A stretch of DNA of 64,000 nucleotides, from assembly GCA_047636995.1 (NCBI GenBank), contig JBLIGQ010000012.1, positions 1 to 64,000 of the forward strand, given 5' to 3'. The translations under genes and the position numbers were made by a program. This DNA is from JAQWQB01 sp047636995 (GTDB taxonomy: Bacteria > Bacteroidota > Bacteroidia > Flavobacteriales_D > Sanyastnellaceae). The notes beneath the pieces were generated by a model, which had not been told where the DNA came from, ran no database searches, and saw nothing but the letters and a program-made list of their open reading frames with translations. Shown piece by piece: positions 32,977-42,931 of this stretch (positions are counted from its first letter, which is position 1; each line of letters opens with the position of its first letter).

Positions 32977-35469
32977 ATGTCTAGACTACTTTCACCGCTC
33001 AGCATACTTGCATTTCTTGTGATTATCGCTGGGCAATCAGCCTTCGCCCAAAGACCGAATGGGCCGCGCCCCGCAATTGGCATACTCAGCGGAACTGTGC
33101 TTGACGCAAGAGATGAATCAGCGGTTGAATTTGCCACCATCACACTTGTTGCAATGCGAGACAGTAGTATTGTAACAGGCAGTATAACTGACAAAAAAGG
33201 AACCTTTCTCATTCCGGCAATCCCTTTGGGGATCTACAATGTGAAGGTGACCTTTATAGGGTATGAAATCAAAACCATTGGCCCCATTCGGTTAACACCA
33301 AAAGAAGACACCACGCGTGACTTAGGAGAAATAATGCTGTCACCACTTGTGAACGATCTTGAGGCTGCGGAGGTAACTGCAGATACGCCTTACATGGAGA
33401 TGAAGATGGACAAACGCGTTTTTAACGTGGAGGAAAGTTGGGGGACTACCGGCGGTTCAGCAACAGACATTATTGAGACACTCCCTTCTGTTCAGGTCGA
33501 CATTGACGGAAACATAAGCCTTCGAGGTTCGCAAAACGTGACCATCTTAATAGACGGAAAGCCTTCTGCTTTAGCAGGTACTTCGCGCCAGGCAATCATG
33601 GATCAGATTCCGGCCAGCAGCATAGAGCGCATAGAAATAATCACGAATCCTTCAGCAAAATATGACCCAGACGGAATGTCAGGAATTATCAACGTAGTAC
33701 TTAAAAAGAATAAGCTTGCTGGGTTTAATGGCAATGTTTCCTTAACGGCGGGAACAGGAGATCAATACAATGGGTCTCTGGGTTTGAATTACAGAAACAA
33801 CAAGGTGAATGTTTTCACGAATTACTCTTACCGCTATTCTGATCGGTTCTCTCGTTCCGAAACAAATCGGACGACTTTTGGGGCTGACGAAGGAGATCTT
33901 TTCTTAATTCAGAATGCTGACGGGGGAAGAATTGGTCAGAATCACACCATCATGTCTGGAGTTGACCTTTACCTGAATCCCACTTTGACGCTCAGTGCGT
34001 CTGGCACATTAAATTTAGGTGAGACAGCGAGGCAAGACAGTGTGCAAAACCTCCAAGACTATTCTTCTGGCTTAGTTTTAAGCAACTTCAATAGATTCTC
34101 GAAAAGTGAGCAGAATGACAGAGGATACGACCTCAATTTGGGACTCGTAAAACAGTTCAAAGGTGATCAGCATACATGGACCACAGACATCCGTTATTCT
34201 GACGCTAAATCTGATGAACTAAATACATTTGACAACCTTGATTACCTCATCGGAAACGACGTTTTAAATATCGACCTGCCAGAAGAATACAACAATTCCA
34301 ATAGCACCCGCAAGACCCTTACTGCACAGACAGATTATATACACCCAGTGCATGATGGTGATGGAAAAATAGAACTGGGATACAAAGCGATCATTCAGGA
34401 GCTCAAGAATGATTTCTATGGGTACGCTCAAGATTCAATATCAGGCGCCTATGAACCCCAGTTAGATCGGAATAACTCCTTTGTTTACGACGAGCAAATT
34501 CACGGAGTCTATGCTACTTATGGTCGCAAAATCAATCGGTTCAGTTTTCTTTTCGGACTAAGGGCTGAGGAGGTTTTAACTACAAGTACCTTAATTACAA
34601 CCAATGAAGTTTTCAATAATGACTACTTCTCTTTATTCCCTAGCTCCCATTTATCTTATGATCTAACAGAAGCCACGCAACTAGGATTGAGCTATAGCAG
34701 AAGAATCAATCGTCCGCGTTCAAGACAGTTGAATCCTTTCCCAAATTACTCGAATGTGTTGAGCCTTCGAAAAGGCAATCCATTCCTCCTTCCTGAGTAC
34801 ACGAATTCGTTTGAATTGGCCTATAGCATTCAGAAGGGAAGGTCTAACTACATGATTAGTGCCTATTTGAGAGATGTAAACAACGTAATCAGAAGATTCA
34901 CAACCGTTGACACATCAGGAGTCAGCACCATTACCTATGAGAATTTTGCTGGAGCTCAGAACTACGGAATTGAACTTGTGATCAACACGCCCATCAACAA
35001 ATGGTGGAGCATTAACGCCAGTGCCAATGGCTACCGCACAAAGAATGACGGAACCAACCTTGAAAGTGATTTGAACAATGAGGCTTACAGCTGGTCAGCG
35101 CGGATCATGTCTACAATGAAGTTAAAAAAAGGGCTAAGCATTCAACTCTCTGGTTTCTATAGGGCTCCAGAATTATATCCACAAGGAAGTTTCAACGGTT
35201 TTTTATTTTCGAACATTGCGCTCAAAAAATCTATCTTGAAGAACAAAGGGTCATTGACCTTAAATTTACGAGACATATTTGATACCCGAGAATTCTCATT
35301 TGACAGCTATGGAAGCGGATTTGAGGAGGAAAGCATGCGCAAGCGCGAGTCTAGAAATCTGCTACTCACATTTTCTTATCGCTTCGGAAAACTAGAGCCC
35401 TCGAAAGACAAGCGCAAAAGATCATCAGGTGATAACGGCGGCGGCGAAATGGATGATGGTGATTTCTAG
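32977..35469 (+). CDS. TonB-dependent receptor-like outer-membrane protein
   Basis: An 830-residue outer-membrane protein. Signal peptide ending QSAFAQ; CarboxypepD_reg-like domain (about 33-115; GTVLDARDESAVEFATITL, GTFLIPAIPLGIYNVKV); plug (about 135-245; ATDIIETLPSVQVDIDG, NVTILIDGKPSAL, IEIITNPSAKYDPDGMSGII); then a beta-barrel of the OMP_b-brl_3 family. The tail is Lys/Asp/Gly rich (KRSSGDNGGGEMDDG). Substrate unknown. It may be regulated by the adjacent LytS/LytTR pair. It ends 3 bases from the convergent MFS gene. Confidence 0.92.
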   Translation: MSRLLSPLSILAFLVIIAGQSAFAQRPNGPRPAIGILSGTVLDARDESAVEFATITLVAMRDSSIVTGSITDKKGTFLIPAIPLGIYNVKVTFIGYEIKTIGPIRLTPKEDTTRDLGEIMLSPLVNDLEAAEVTADTPYMEMKMDKRVFNVEESWGTTGGSATDIIETLPSVQVDIDGNISLRGSQNVTILIDGKPSALAGTSRQAIMDQIPASSIERIEIITNPSAKYDPDGMSGIINVVLKKNKLAGFNGNVSLTAGTGDQYNGSLGLNYRNNKVNVFTNYSYRYSDRFSRSETNRTTFGADEGDLFLIQNADGGRIGQNHTIMSGVDLYLNPTLTLSASGTLNLGETARQDSVQNLQDYSSGLVLSNFNRFSKSEQNDRGYDLNLGLVKQFKGDQHTWTTDIRYSDAKSDELNTFDNLDYLIGNDVLNIDLPEEYNNSNSTRKTLTAQTDYIHPVHDGDGKIELGYKAIIQELKNDFYGYAQDSISGAYEPQLDRNNSFVYDEQIHGVYATYGRKINRFSFLFGLRAEEVLTTSTLITTNEVFNNDYFSLFPSSHLSYDLTEATQLGLSYSRRINRPRSRQLNPFPNYSNVLSLRKGNPFLLPEYTNSFELAYSIQKGRSNYMISAYLRDVNNVIRRFTTVDTSGVSTITYENFAGAQNYGIELVINTPINKWWSINASANGYRTKNDGTNLESDLNNEAYSWSARIMSTMKLKKGLSIQLSGFYRAPELYPQGSFNGFLFSNIALKKSILKNKGSLTLNLRDIFDTREFSFDSYGSGFEEESMRKRESRNLLLTFSYRFGKLEPSKDKRKRSSGDNGGGEMDDGDF

Positions 35470-35472
35470 TCG

Positions 35473-36699
35473 TTATTCTATTGTTACTTCACGCAGTTTT
35501 CGAGCTAATAAAAGTGCTATAATGGTGAAAGCTACAGCCACATATCCCACAATGTTATAATTCTCAATAGGCCCCCCACCTTCTGACTGCACTACAATGC
35601 TCCCAGCAATCAGTGATGCAGAACCGCTGGCTAAAGATGTAACAGAACTCTTCAAACTCATGAATCCACCTCTATTTTGAGGACGTACAACAGCTGTGAG
35701 CAAAGTATTTGCGGGAATCATTCGTCCGGAAATAGAAATAAAGAATATGCCAGAAATAGTTAACACCAAGTAAATTGAAATGGGCCACAAGTGCGTAATT
35801 AAGAGTAAAGGAATAATTGAAATACTGGCCATAACGTAGAACACCTTTTTTCGCCCAAAACGATCAACCAAGCGCCCTATTAAAGGCGAAGTAAATACTG
35901 TGCAAGCGCCGCCAACTAGGTAAATAAGCGGAATTTGATCTTGAGTCAATCCGACATTGTTAATCATGTAGGGGGTAATGAACGGAATCACAGTAAACTG
36001 CCCTAGGACCAACAACACGGTGAACAGCAAAGCTTGGAGTTGATTGATGTTTTTGCCCGCCATCCGAATGGTCTCAAACGGATGAGGCTTATCGGTTTGC
36101 GCATCCAAGTGCTGGCGCATGGAAGGCACTTTGAAAATGACCAAAGCGACTACAAAAGTCCCCAAGATGGCAACTAAATAGAACGGCAGGTGCCAATTCC
36201 CATCAAATCTATTCACTAATTCCAAAGCAAGGGGAACTCCTATTACTGCGGCCAGTGCAAAAGACATGGAGACAATGCCCATTGCCTTCCCTCTTCGCTC
36301 TAAAGGAAAAACATCCCCTACAATGGATAACACAAGTGCTCCAAGAATTCCGCCGAAGAGTCCGGTTAAAAGTCGTGTTCCAATGAAGAGGGCATAATTC
36401 AAATCAGGATCTGATGTATTGGGTACAACTGCACTTGAGAAAGTACCAATAACGAACCCTATGTAGGCCACTGTCAAGGCTTTCTTGCGGTCAAATTTAT
36501 CAAGAAAGAAGACCCCAAAAAGGCTGCTCAAAAACGCAGCTAACGGATAAGCGGCAACAAGCATTGAAAATTGAAATGGTGTAATAAGAAGTTCCTTCTG
36601 AAGGATGTCGCCCATTGGCATCATGATCATAAAATCAACGATGTGGGTGAATTGAGCCGCAGCAAGAATAAATATGATTAGCCGTTCGCTTTTTGTCAT
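35473..36699 (-). CDS. Major facilitator superfamily transporter
   Basis: A 408-residue inner-membrane protein with 12 predicted helices. The MFS loop motif is visible as FGVFFLDKFDRKKALTVAY between helices 2 and 3, and again as IGRLVDRFGRKKVFYVM in the second half. This pattern fits sugar- or drug-efflux antiporters. It overlaps the ferredoxin-CDGSH gene by 4 bases, so the two are co-translated. Substrate unknown. Confidence 0.9.
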   Translation of the reverse strand: MTKSERLIIFILAAAQFTHIVDFMIMMPMGDILQKELLITPFQFSMLVAAYPLAAFLSSLFGVFFLDKFDRKKALTVAYIGFVIGTFSSAVVPNTSDPDLNYALFIGTRLLTGLFGGILGALVLSIVGDVFPLERRGKAMGIVSMSFALAAVIGVPLALELVNRFDGNWHLPFYLVAILGTFVVALVIFKVPSMRQHLDAQTDKPHPFETIRMAGKNINQLQALLFTVLLVLGQFTVIPFITPYMINNVGLTQDQIPLIYLVGGACTVFTSPLIGRLVDRFGRKKVFYVMASISIIPLLLITHLWPISIYLVLTISGIFFISISGRMIPANTLLTAVVRPQNRGGFMSLKSSVTSLASGSASLIAGSIVVQSEGGGPIENYNIVGYVAVAFTIIALLLARKLREVTIE

Positions 36700-37115
36700 T
36701 CCGCTATGAATCCTATTTTAATGTGTGACCCATCGCAAAATGGTTTGTTAGTTGAAGCGCCGCATCTGCAGAGCGCCATAGATTCTTCAACTGTTTTAGT
36801 AGTTCCGTTGTTCAGAGCAATTTCACAGGGGCCCCTAACTATTGCTGGGCCATTCTGTACAAATTGAATTTGAATGGCCTCAGAAGCAGATGATTCTGAG
36901 GGCACTTCTGCATTTAAGTAGGAGGTTAATGCTCCAGAAGGACATTGGCTGACTTGGGAAATAATTTCATCCGTTGGAGCGCCGTCAGCATTGATCCATG
37001 GTTTTGATTTTGGGTCGAAAACAAAAGACAAGCCCCTCCAGCATTTTTCAGAATGAATGCAAATCTCAGGCTTCCAAACAATGGTTACTTCCCCGCTGGT
37101 ATACTCTTTTGTCAT
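36696..37115 (-). CDS. Fusion of YjdI-type ferredoxin domain and CDGSH iron-sulfur domain
   Basis: A 139-residue protein. Residues 1-70 match the Fer4_19/YjdI domain (VTIVWKPEICIHSEKCWRG, SQCPSGALTSY). Residues 85-139 are a CDGSH domain (GPCEIALNNG, ALCRCGASTNKPFCDGSHIKIGF), which holds a 2Fe-2S cluster with three Cys and one His. Both modules are known separately and in fusion. Likely a cytosolic electron-transfer or redox-sensing protein. It is coupled to the MFS transporter, which hints at a shared stress or efflux role. Confidence 0.88.
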   Translation of the reverse strand: MTKEYTSGEVTIVWKPEICIHSEKCWRGLSFVFDPKSKPWINADGAPTDEIISQVSQCPSGALTSYLNAEVPSESSASEAIQIQFVQNGPAIVRGPCEIALNNGTTKTVEESMALCRCGASTNKPFCDGSHIKIGFIAE

Positions 37116-37153
37116 GATGTGAAATCTAATTCGAAGCCGAAGCCGCTGCAGAA

Positions 37154-38362
37154 CTAATGCATTTGATAATCATCAATGCTTTTGAGAACATCTTGTTTGA
37201 AAGGCATTCGCTGAGAGAACTGACTTGGTCTAATGTAGCTGAACAACAGTTTTAATAAGGCATTGGAAGTCTTTGTACGATGACGAATGTAGCATTTGAC
37301 ATCAATCGGATAGGCCCCAACTGATGATTTAATCTCACTTGCTGTTCGTCCAAATGAAATCTGTTTCACTCCACTCTCAATGCCCATCATAATGTACTCA
37401 TAGAGCATCCGTGAATAGAGTGAATACTGATGGTTCAGGTTGTAATCAATGCCCACAAAATGAGTATCTATCCAGTTCTCGTATTTAAATGCGCTTTGAA
37501 AGCCTACCAATTTATCATCCAGAAAATAACCTTTTAGTGTGAAAGCTTCGCCCAGGTTTTCTTTCATTCTACTGAATACTTCACCATTGAGTTTTCCGAG
37601 TCTAAAATCAGCTCGATCATAAACCTTTTCATACAACGAAAATAACTCTTCACGATGCGCAATAAGGTCTTCTTTATCAAAATCCTTCAGCACAATGTTT
37701 GCAGACTTTTTGAATGCAGCTTTGGCTTTCGTTCTATATTTCGTTGTGAGAGAGGCCAAATAATCATCAAAGGTTTTCCACTCTGGCTTTAGAGACATCA
37801 CCATGTTTGGGTCTACAAAAAACTCAGCATAACCTTCTTCGCTAAAGTGTTCTGAGATCCCAAATGATTTCGGGTAAAAATCTTTGACAACTGTTGCTGC
37901 AATTCGGTTGCCTTTTTCTTTACAATCAGCTTCAATTTCATCAATTGCCTTCAACAACAGAGCTCCTTGAGTTGAAGGTTCAATGTGGTCATTAAAAACA
38001 AATCCGTGCTCTCCTGTGGCAAAACTATTCCCAAGCACAAGAACACGGAAACGCATCTTTCTATTCCCAAGGAGTTTCTTTGATACTGATTTCACCCACT
38101 TACCACTTTTATCAAAGTTCGCGTTGAGGTTATCACTTTCGGCCATGGTGATTTGAAAAGCGGCCACTCCAACCAATTTTGAGTCTTTCAGAAAACAAGC
38201 AAATCTATAGCTTAGATTCTCATCAAGAATTCGCAAGGCATCAAAATAGTGGGTGAGAAGAAAAACACTCTTATTTACAACCAATGGATTCCAAGCTTCG
38301 GCAAGTACATCATCTATTTCATCATGGATCAAGACTTGAAACTGTGAAACATCAAATTGCAT
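37154..38362 (-). CDS. FemAB/BioF2-like acyltransferase (GNAT-type double fold)
   Basis: A 402-residue cytosolic protein. The C-terminal half fits Acetyltransf_6 (PF13480): SLKPEWKTFDDYLASLTTKYR, then GYFLDDKLVGFQSAFKYENWIDTHFVGIDY and ISFGRTASEIKSSVGA. The family includes acyltransferases for cell-envelope polymers. The start is uncertain: an in-frame ATG at 38425 would add 21 residues of low-complexity character, so I prefer 38362. It lies beside two large membrane proteins, fitting an envelope or polysaccharide role. Confidence 0.75.
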   Translation of the reverse strand: MQFDVSQFQVLIHDEIDDVLAEAWNPLVVNKSVFLLTHYFDALRILDENLSYRFACFLKDSKLVGVAAFQITMAESDNLNANFDKSGKWVKSVSKKLLGNRKMRFRVLVLGNSFATGEHGFVFNDHIEPSTQGALLLKAIDEIEADCKEKGNRIAATVVKDFYPKSFGISEHFSEEGYAEFFVDPNMVMSLKPEWKTFDDYLASLTTKYRTKAKAAFKKSANIVLKDFDKEDLIAHREELFSLYEKVYDRADFRLGKLNGEVFSRMKENLGEAFTLKGYFLDDKLVGFQSAFKYENWIDTHFVGIDYNLNHQYSLYSRMLYEYIMMGIESGVKQISFGRTASEIKSSVGAYPIDVKCYIRHRTKTSNALLKLLFSYIRPSQFSQRMPFKQDVLKSIDDYQMH

Positions 38363-38470
38363 CGCTTTTTCGGCTCGAGGTTGAGAAAGACCTCCTTTAA
38401 ATTCTTTTAAGTTTCGGCAGTGCATCGGGCAAAGGTAACCCGTTAGTTAGGCTAAATGTTGAGGTTCGTG

Positions 38471-39790
38471 TTAAAATAAGTTCGCCACCCTTCGGTTTAA
38501 GTTCGGATAAAGATAGAGCACCAATGGAATCAGCATAGACGCAAACATTAAGCCCGGCAAGCGGTAGCGAACAACTGCTCCTAAAACGGGAACCGCACTC
38601 CCAATGACCACACCTAGTACGACCACACAAGACAGGGCGAAGCAAAAGAGCTCATTTGCAATCAACTCCCTGCCTTTCGATCTAAACTTAAAGCCTACGA
38701 GCAATAGGAGGAACAGTAAAAAGAGCGATTCGACCATTGGGGGAACGTAAAATAGGCCGTTCACTTCCCACGGGAATGGACGAATAAAGGCCGTTGTGAT
38801 TCGCTCTGGAATTTGAGTTAAAAACCCCAAAGGCGATTGATCAACAGGTGAAATAGCAATTGTACTTCCGGCCTCGTTTAGCGCCGCAACATTGTAAAAA
38901 TCAGTTTGCTTCTTTTGGAGAATGTAGAGGAAATTACCAGGTTCATAAAAGGCTCCTGCATTCACGGCTGCGGTATAGCTCAAAATCAACACCCCTAAAT
39001 AACGCACGTAAGGTTTAACCTTTATAAATCTGCTCAAAGACAAGGCAATTAGCGCTGGCAGCATGGCAACAAGTACATAAGGCTTCAAAAAAGCGAGCAC
39101 AAAAAGTGCTAAAACCATCCCGAGAAGGAACTTCCATTTTCTCTGAATCACTTGAGAATAGCACCAGAGGAGCGCACCTATTCCTGCAATCAAAGGTGCT
39201 TCTTTCAGAACGCCCGAGCCCCAAAACCAGATGGTTGGTAACAAAGATACAGAGATGAAAGCAACCGTTTTATGGACCGAAATTTGGCCAATGGCATAGC
39301 ACCCTCTAATAAAAGCGATCATCCCGATGGTACTTAAAAAACAGAACACCACGGTATGCACATGATAAAACCCTTGTGAAAAAAGGGCTATGACCATGTT
39401 CAAGCGGATAATGGTAGGATTGTCATTGGCAATGCCGTAGGAATATGAAGAAGACCAACCTCTTAGCTGTTCGAAAGTTGGAGCCAAATCAGCCTCCTGA
39501 AGATTTACTCCGAATAAAAAGCGCAAATAAATCTGAGGTTCTGTCTTCAAGGTCTGATACAGCACCAGGGCATCATCAAAATAGCGAAATGCATCGCTCG
39601 TATTGCGGTAGCTATAGTGATAGGTGTAGATAGCCCAGAGAATCATTCCCGCACCTATTTTCAATCCAAAAACCCACTTAACAGTCTTGAACCTAATCCC
39701 ACTAGAACGAACGAAATGCCATTTCTTAAGCACGGCTAAACAAATCAAGGCTGCAGCCAGTGTGAAAAGAATATGAAGAGCCAGTTCCAC
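38471..39790 (-). CDS. Polytopic membrane protein, possible polysaccharide polymerase or glycosyltransferase
   Basis: A 439-residue inner-membrane protein with about 10-12 helices. The loop after the second helix has YHYSYRNTSDAFRYFDDALVLY, where the Asp-rich stretch resembles the catalytic loop of C-type glycosyltransferases, though I cannot assign a family. The following loop (SSYSYGIANDNPTIIRLNM) is typical of a group of uncharacterised Bacteroidota proteins. It is 3 bases from the YfhO gene, so the pair is co-transcribed. Confidence 0.65.
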   Translation of the reverse strand: MELALHILFTLAAALICLAVLKKWHFVRSSGIRFKTVKWVFGLKIGAGMILWAIYTYHYSYRNTSDAFRYFDDALVLYQTLKTEPQIYLRFLFGVNLQEADLAPTFEQLRGWSSSYSYGIANDNPTIIRLNMVIALFSQGFYHVHTVVFCFLSTIGMIAFIRGCYAIGQISVHKTVAFISVSLLPTIWFWGSGVLKEAPLIAGIGALLWCYSQVIQRKWKFLLGMVLALFVLAFLKPYVLVAMLPALIALSLSRFIKVKPYVRYLGVLILSYTAAVNAGAFYEPGNFLYILQKKQTDFYNVAALNEAGSTIAISPVDQSPLGFLTQIPERITTAFIRPFPWEVNGLFYVPPMVESLFLLFLLLLVGFKFRSKGRELIANELFCFALSCVVVLGVVIGSAVPVLGAVVRYRLPGLMFASMLIPLVLYLYPNLNRRVANLF

Positions 39791-39793
39791 TAT

Positions 39794-42442
39794 TTAAGCC
39801 GCCAGTTCTTGCTCCCTCGATCTCCAGGTCATGAAGAGCGCTCCTCCAATGACCAGTAAAACGAGCGCAGAGCCAATTCCTGAAAGCATTTGTCCTGTGG
39901 CGTGGGTTGCAGGGAGAAACACGAATTCAATTTTGTGAGCGCCTGCGGGCACCGTTACTCCTCGAAGCACATAATCTACCCGCGCATAATCTACCTCTTC
40001 TCCGTCCATATAACATTTCCATCCTGCCGGATACCAGATTTCAGAAAACACAGCAAACTGCTCTTTCGAACAATTGGCTTCGTATTCAATGTGGTCTGGC
40101 GCATAAGAAACCATCGAAATGACCGCTGTAGAATCAGGCACAATGGCATCAGGGACAACAGCCTCATACTCATCGTGAATAATGGCAGTGCGTTTTGACT
40201 GAAAGGTGTACAACTCATCCATCTCATCATCTACGGTTGCCACCAACTCAATGTCTTCAACAAACCACGCATTTCCGTTTGCATAGGGATTAGGCAATGG
40301 CTGCGCCGAAGGGTCCAGTACCAAGTACTTTGCATTCAACATGTTTGCGAACTCCATGCCTTGAAGCACAGCAGGCCCTAAAGTGTTGGCCGTGGACTTA
40401 AAGCGCTGTAATTCTGGTGAAAGGTGAAATTCAATGAGTTCTTGATAACGTCTTAGTTTAGCTCCATGGTAACCTCCAAGAGATTTGTGGAAGTAACTGG
40501 TTCGGGCATCATTGAACGGATTTTGAATGTTCAGCACACGGTAGTTTGTATTAAGATCCAACACACCAAACTGAACTGAAAGACGCACTTTTTCGTAGTC
40601 CTTCTCTAATTTTCTTCCAACCTCATCTTGTTTCATTTGAACCTTCTCCTGCATTTTTTTTGGAAGCTCAGGGTTCAGTTGCATTTCGGTTTGGAGAATG
40701 GCTAAATCAGCCGGATTGGCATTGTGAGGGTACATTTTATCTACCTCTTTTCTCCAATGCACATATTCGCGTCCTTGCTTTTCATTGTCCATGTACCGGC
40801 GATCAACACCCCACAAATCTACCAGCACAAGCACGGCTAGTACACCAACAACCACTTCGCCCTTCACCCTCTTTAGAAAGAGGGCGAACAGCAGCCCAAT
40901 GGCAAGGATAGCAAACAGAAAACTCCTCATGGCATCTGCTCTGAAGATGGCCATTCTCGCTTGTTTCAATTCTTCAACAAATCCTTTTATAAAAGTGGTT
41001 TGCTCCGCACTTTCTGCTGAACCAGCGAATTCACCAAAACGTGCGCGCTCATCTGGTGAAACGAAATCAAACACGGCATTCGGCGCAGCCAGAAAAACAA
41101 CAAAAAGCAATATGACTGACCCCATTCCAGCGTACAACCATTTTTTACGTTCAACTTCTATCCCATTCCAAATTTCTTGAATTGTGAGCAGCGCCATCAA
41201 AGGTGCAGCAACTTGGATAACCACTAACATCATCTTGGTGTCTCTAAACTTCGCAAAGCCAGGAACGGCGGTCAAGAAGAAGTCTGTGATGAAACTGGCG
41301 TCTTTCCAGGACAAGGCGATTGCGAGCAATGAAACGGCAAGTAAAGCCCACTTTATGCGGTCTTTCACAACAAAAAAACCGATCAGAAATAGGGCCATAA
41401 TAATGGCTCCAAAATAAAAGGCTCCTCCAGAAAAATACTGTTCACCCCAATAGTGGTTTGACTGCCCAACTTGTTCTCTGTAGTTCCGGTCAACCTTAGA
41501 CATGACCTCCTTATTACTTCCTATTGCCCCGCCAGAACCTCCTTTAACGTTCGGAACCATCAGTGACCAGAACTCACCCCTTGACATGCTATATTGAAGG
41601 ATGTAATCACGGTCCAATCCTTCTGCAGGTGCCGCTTTGAATTCTTGTCCTTCAGGGCGAATAGAGAGTTCTGTTTCACCACGTGTAGAATACTTGCTGT
41701 ACTCAAATGTTGAGAGCAAACTAGTTAAATTGGGAAGCACGGCTATAACGGCCGCAACGGCAAGAACAGCTCCTATTTTAATTCCCTTAGACCATTCACC
41801 ATTCAATCCTAAACGGATTATTTCTCCGATGACTACAAATCCGATCAAAAAGGCCAAATAATAAGTCATTTGAGGGTGTCCTGCCGCAATCTGCATACTG
41901 AGAAAGAGCACGGTGAGTGCGGCGCCGGCCAAAAGCTTCCTTCGAAAAGTATAGATAACACCGCCCAAGACACCTGGCATGAGGGCAATGGCGTTTACTT
42001 TGGAGGCATGTCCTGCTCCGAGGTACAAGATATTGATGCTCGCAAACCCGAATGCAATTCCTCCTACCATTGAGAGCCAGGGGTTTATTCGCATGCACAA
42101 GCCGAGAATGTAAAAACTCAACATGGCAATAAACAGCGTTCCAACGGGACCAGGAAAAGCCGTTCGAACCATGCGAAAAATCATGCTCGGCACATTGGCC
42201 GTTTGTTGCAGCGAGATTTGGTAAGCGGGCATTCCACCAAACATGGTGTTCGTCCACAGGGCATCTTGATCATAAAATTCTCTGAGGTCTCTCAGCTCTT
42301 TTGACATGCCCAGAAACTGGTCAATATCTCCTTGCCTCAATTCATACCCATTGTACGCGGGAGCGAAAAAGGCACTGGAAAGCACAACAAATAGGATTAC
42401 AGCCACCGCATGCGGCAAAGCCTTGAGCAAGAAATCTTTCAT
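39794..42442 (-). CDS. YfhO family membrane protein
   Basis: An 882-residue protein with about 12-14 helices and a large external domain in the C-terminal third (about 590-840). Recognisable YfhO features are FFAPAYNGYELRQGDI near the start, WTNTMFGGMPAYQIS in the first external loop, and WYPAGWKCYMDGEEVDYARVDYVLRGVTVPAGAHKIEF near the end. YfhO is required for glycosylation of lipoteichoic acid in B. subtilis and is thought to be a C-type glycosyltransferase. The ATG at 42442 begins MKDFLLKALPHA; one at 42463 would add only seven residues. Confidence 0.88.
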   Translation of the reverse strand: MKDFLLKALPHAVAVILFVVLSSAFFAPAYNGYELRQGDIDQFLGMSKELRDLREFYDQDALWTNTMFGGMPAYQISLQQTANVPSMIFRMVRTAFPGPVGTLFIAMLSFYILGLCMRINPWLSMVGGIAFGFASINILYLGAGHASKVNAIALMPGVLGGVIYTFRRKLLAGAALTVLFLSMQIAAGHPQMTYYLAFLIGFVVIGEIIRLGLNGEWSKGIKIGAVLAVAAVIAVLPNLTSLLSTFEYSKYSTRGETELSIRPEGQEFKAAPAEGLDRDYILQYSMSRGEFWSLMVPNVKGGSGGAIGSNKEVMSKVDRNYREQVGQSNHYWGEQYFSGGAFYFGAIIMALFLIGFFVVKDRIKWALLAVSLLAIALSWKDASFITDFFLTAVPGFAKFRDTKMMLVVIQVAAPLMALLTIQEIWNGIEVERKKWLYAGMGSVILLFVVFLAAPNAVFDFVSPDERARFGEFAGSAESAEQTTFIKGFVEELKQARMAIFRADAMRSFLFAILAIGLLFALFLKRVKGEVVVGVLAVLVLVDLWGVDRRYMDNEKQGREYVHWRKEVDKMYPHNANPADLAILQTEMQLNPELPKKMQEKVQMKQDEVGRKLEKDYEKVRLSVQFGVLDLNTNYRVLNIQNPFNDARTSYFHKSLGGYHGAKLRRYQELIEFHLSPELQRFKSTANTLGPAVLQGMEFANMLNAKYLVLDPSAQPLPNPYANGNAWFVEDIELVATVDDEMDELYTFQSKRTAIIHDEYEAVVPDAIVPDSTAVISMVSYAPDHIEYEANCSKEQFAVFSEIWYPAGWKCYMDGEEVDYARVDYVLRGVTVPAGAHKIEFVFLPATHATGQMLSGIGSALVLLVIGGALFMTWRSREQELAA

Positions 42443-42502
42443 ATTACTACGTTGAGCGGGCAAGATAATAGGAATATCTGCTACTCCGAAAAGAAAGGTG
42501 AA

Positions 42503-42718
42503 TCAGTCTTTAACCTCTTCAAATTCTACGTACTCCCCAAGGTCGTCATCGCTCGCTTTTTTCTTCTTCGAAGATTTATCGCGCGGCCCTTCTTGCTTCG
42601 TGTTTGCTTGTCTTCCTGCTTCATAAGCTTCAAAACGATCTTTTTTTCGAACGCGATTAAACAGCCTAACGACATAATAGACAATTGCTGCAACGGCTAA
42701 AAAACGTATAAGGCCCAT
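42503..42718 (-). CDS. DUF4834 family small membrane protein
   Basis: A 71-residue protein with one N-terminal helix (MGLIRFLAVAAIVYYVVRLF), a Lys-rich linker and the acidic ending DDLGEYVEFEEVKD, the signature of DUF4834. The family is found in Bacteroidota with no known role. It lies upstream of the YfhO gene on the same strand, and this pairing is recurrent in my memory of related genomes. Confidence 0.75.
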   Translation of the reverse strand: MGLIRFLAVAAIVYYVVRLFNRVRKKDRFEAYEAGRQANTKQEGPRDKSSKKKKASDDDLGEYVEFEEVKD

Positions 42719-42931
42719 GAATTAAAAAGAATTTTCATCAAAAGTCGCTATTCAGCAACGAAATTTCAAATTTCACACTCACTATTCACTATCGTTAACG
42801 CTTCCGTTAGTCATAAATAACATGAATGACCATTTTAAAATTGTTTTTCAGACAAAGGTTTGACAAGATTTAAGGAAGGATTTACAAATTTGAATAAACC
42901 TTAGACCGAAGAAGAAAGCCTTCCTGCGTAG

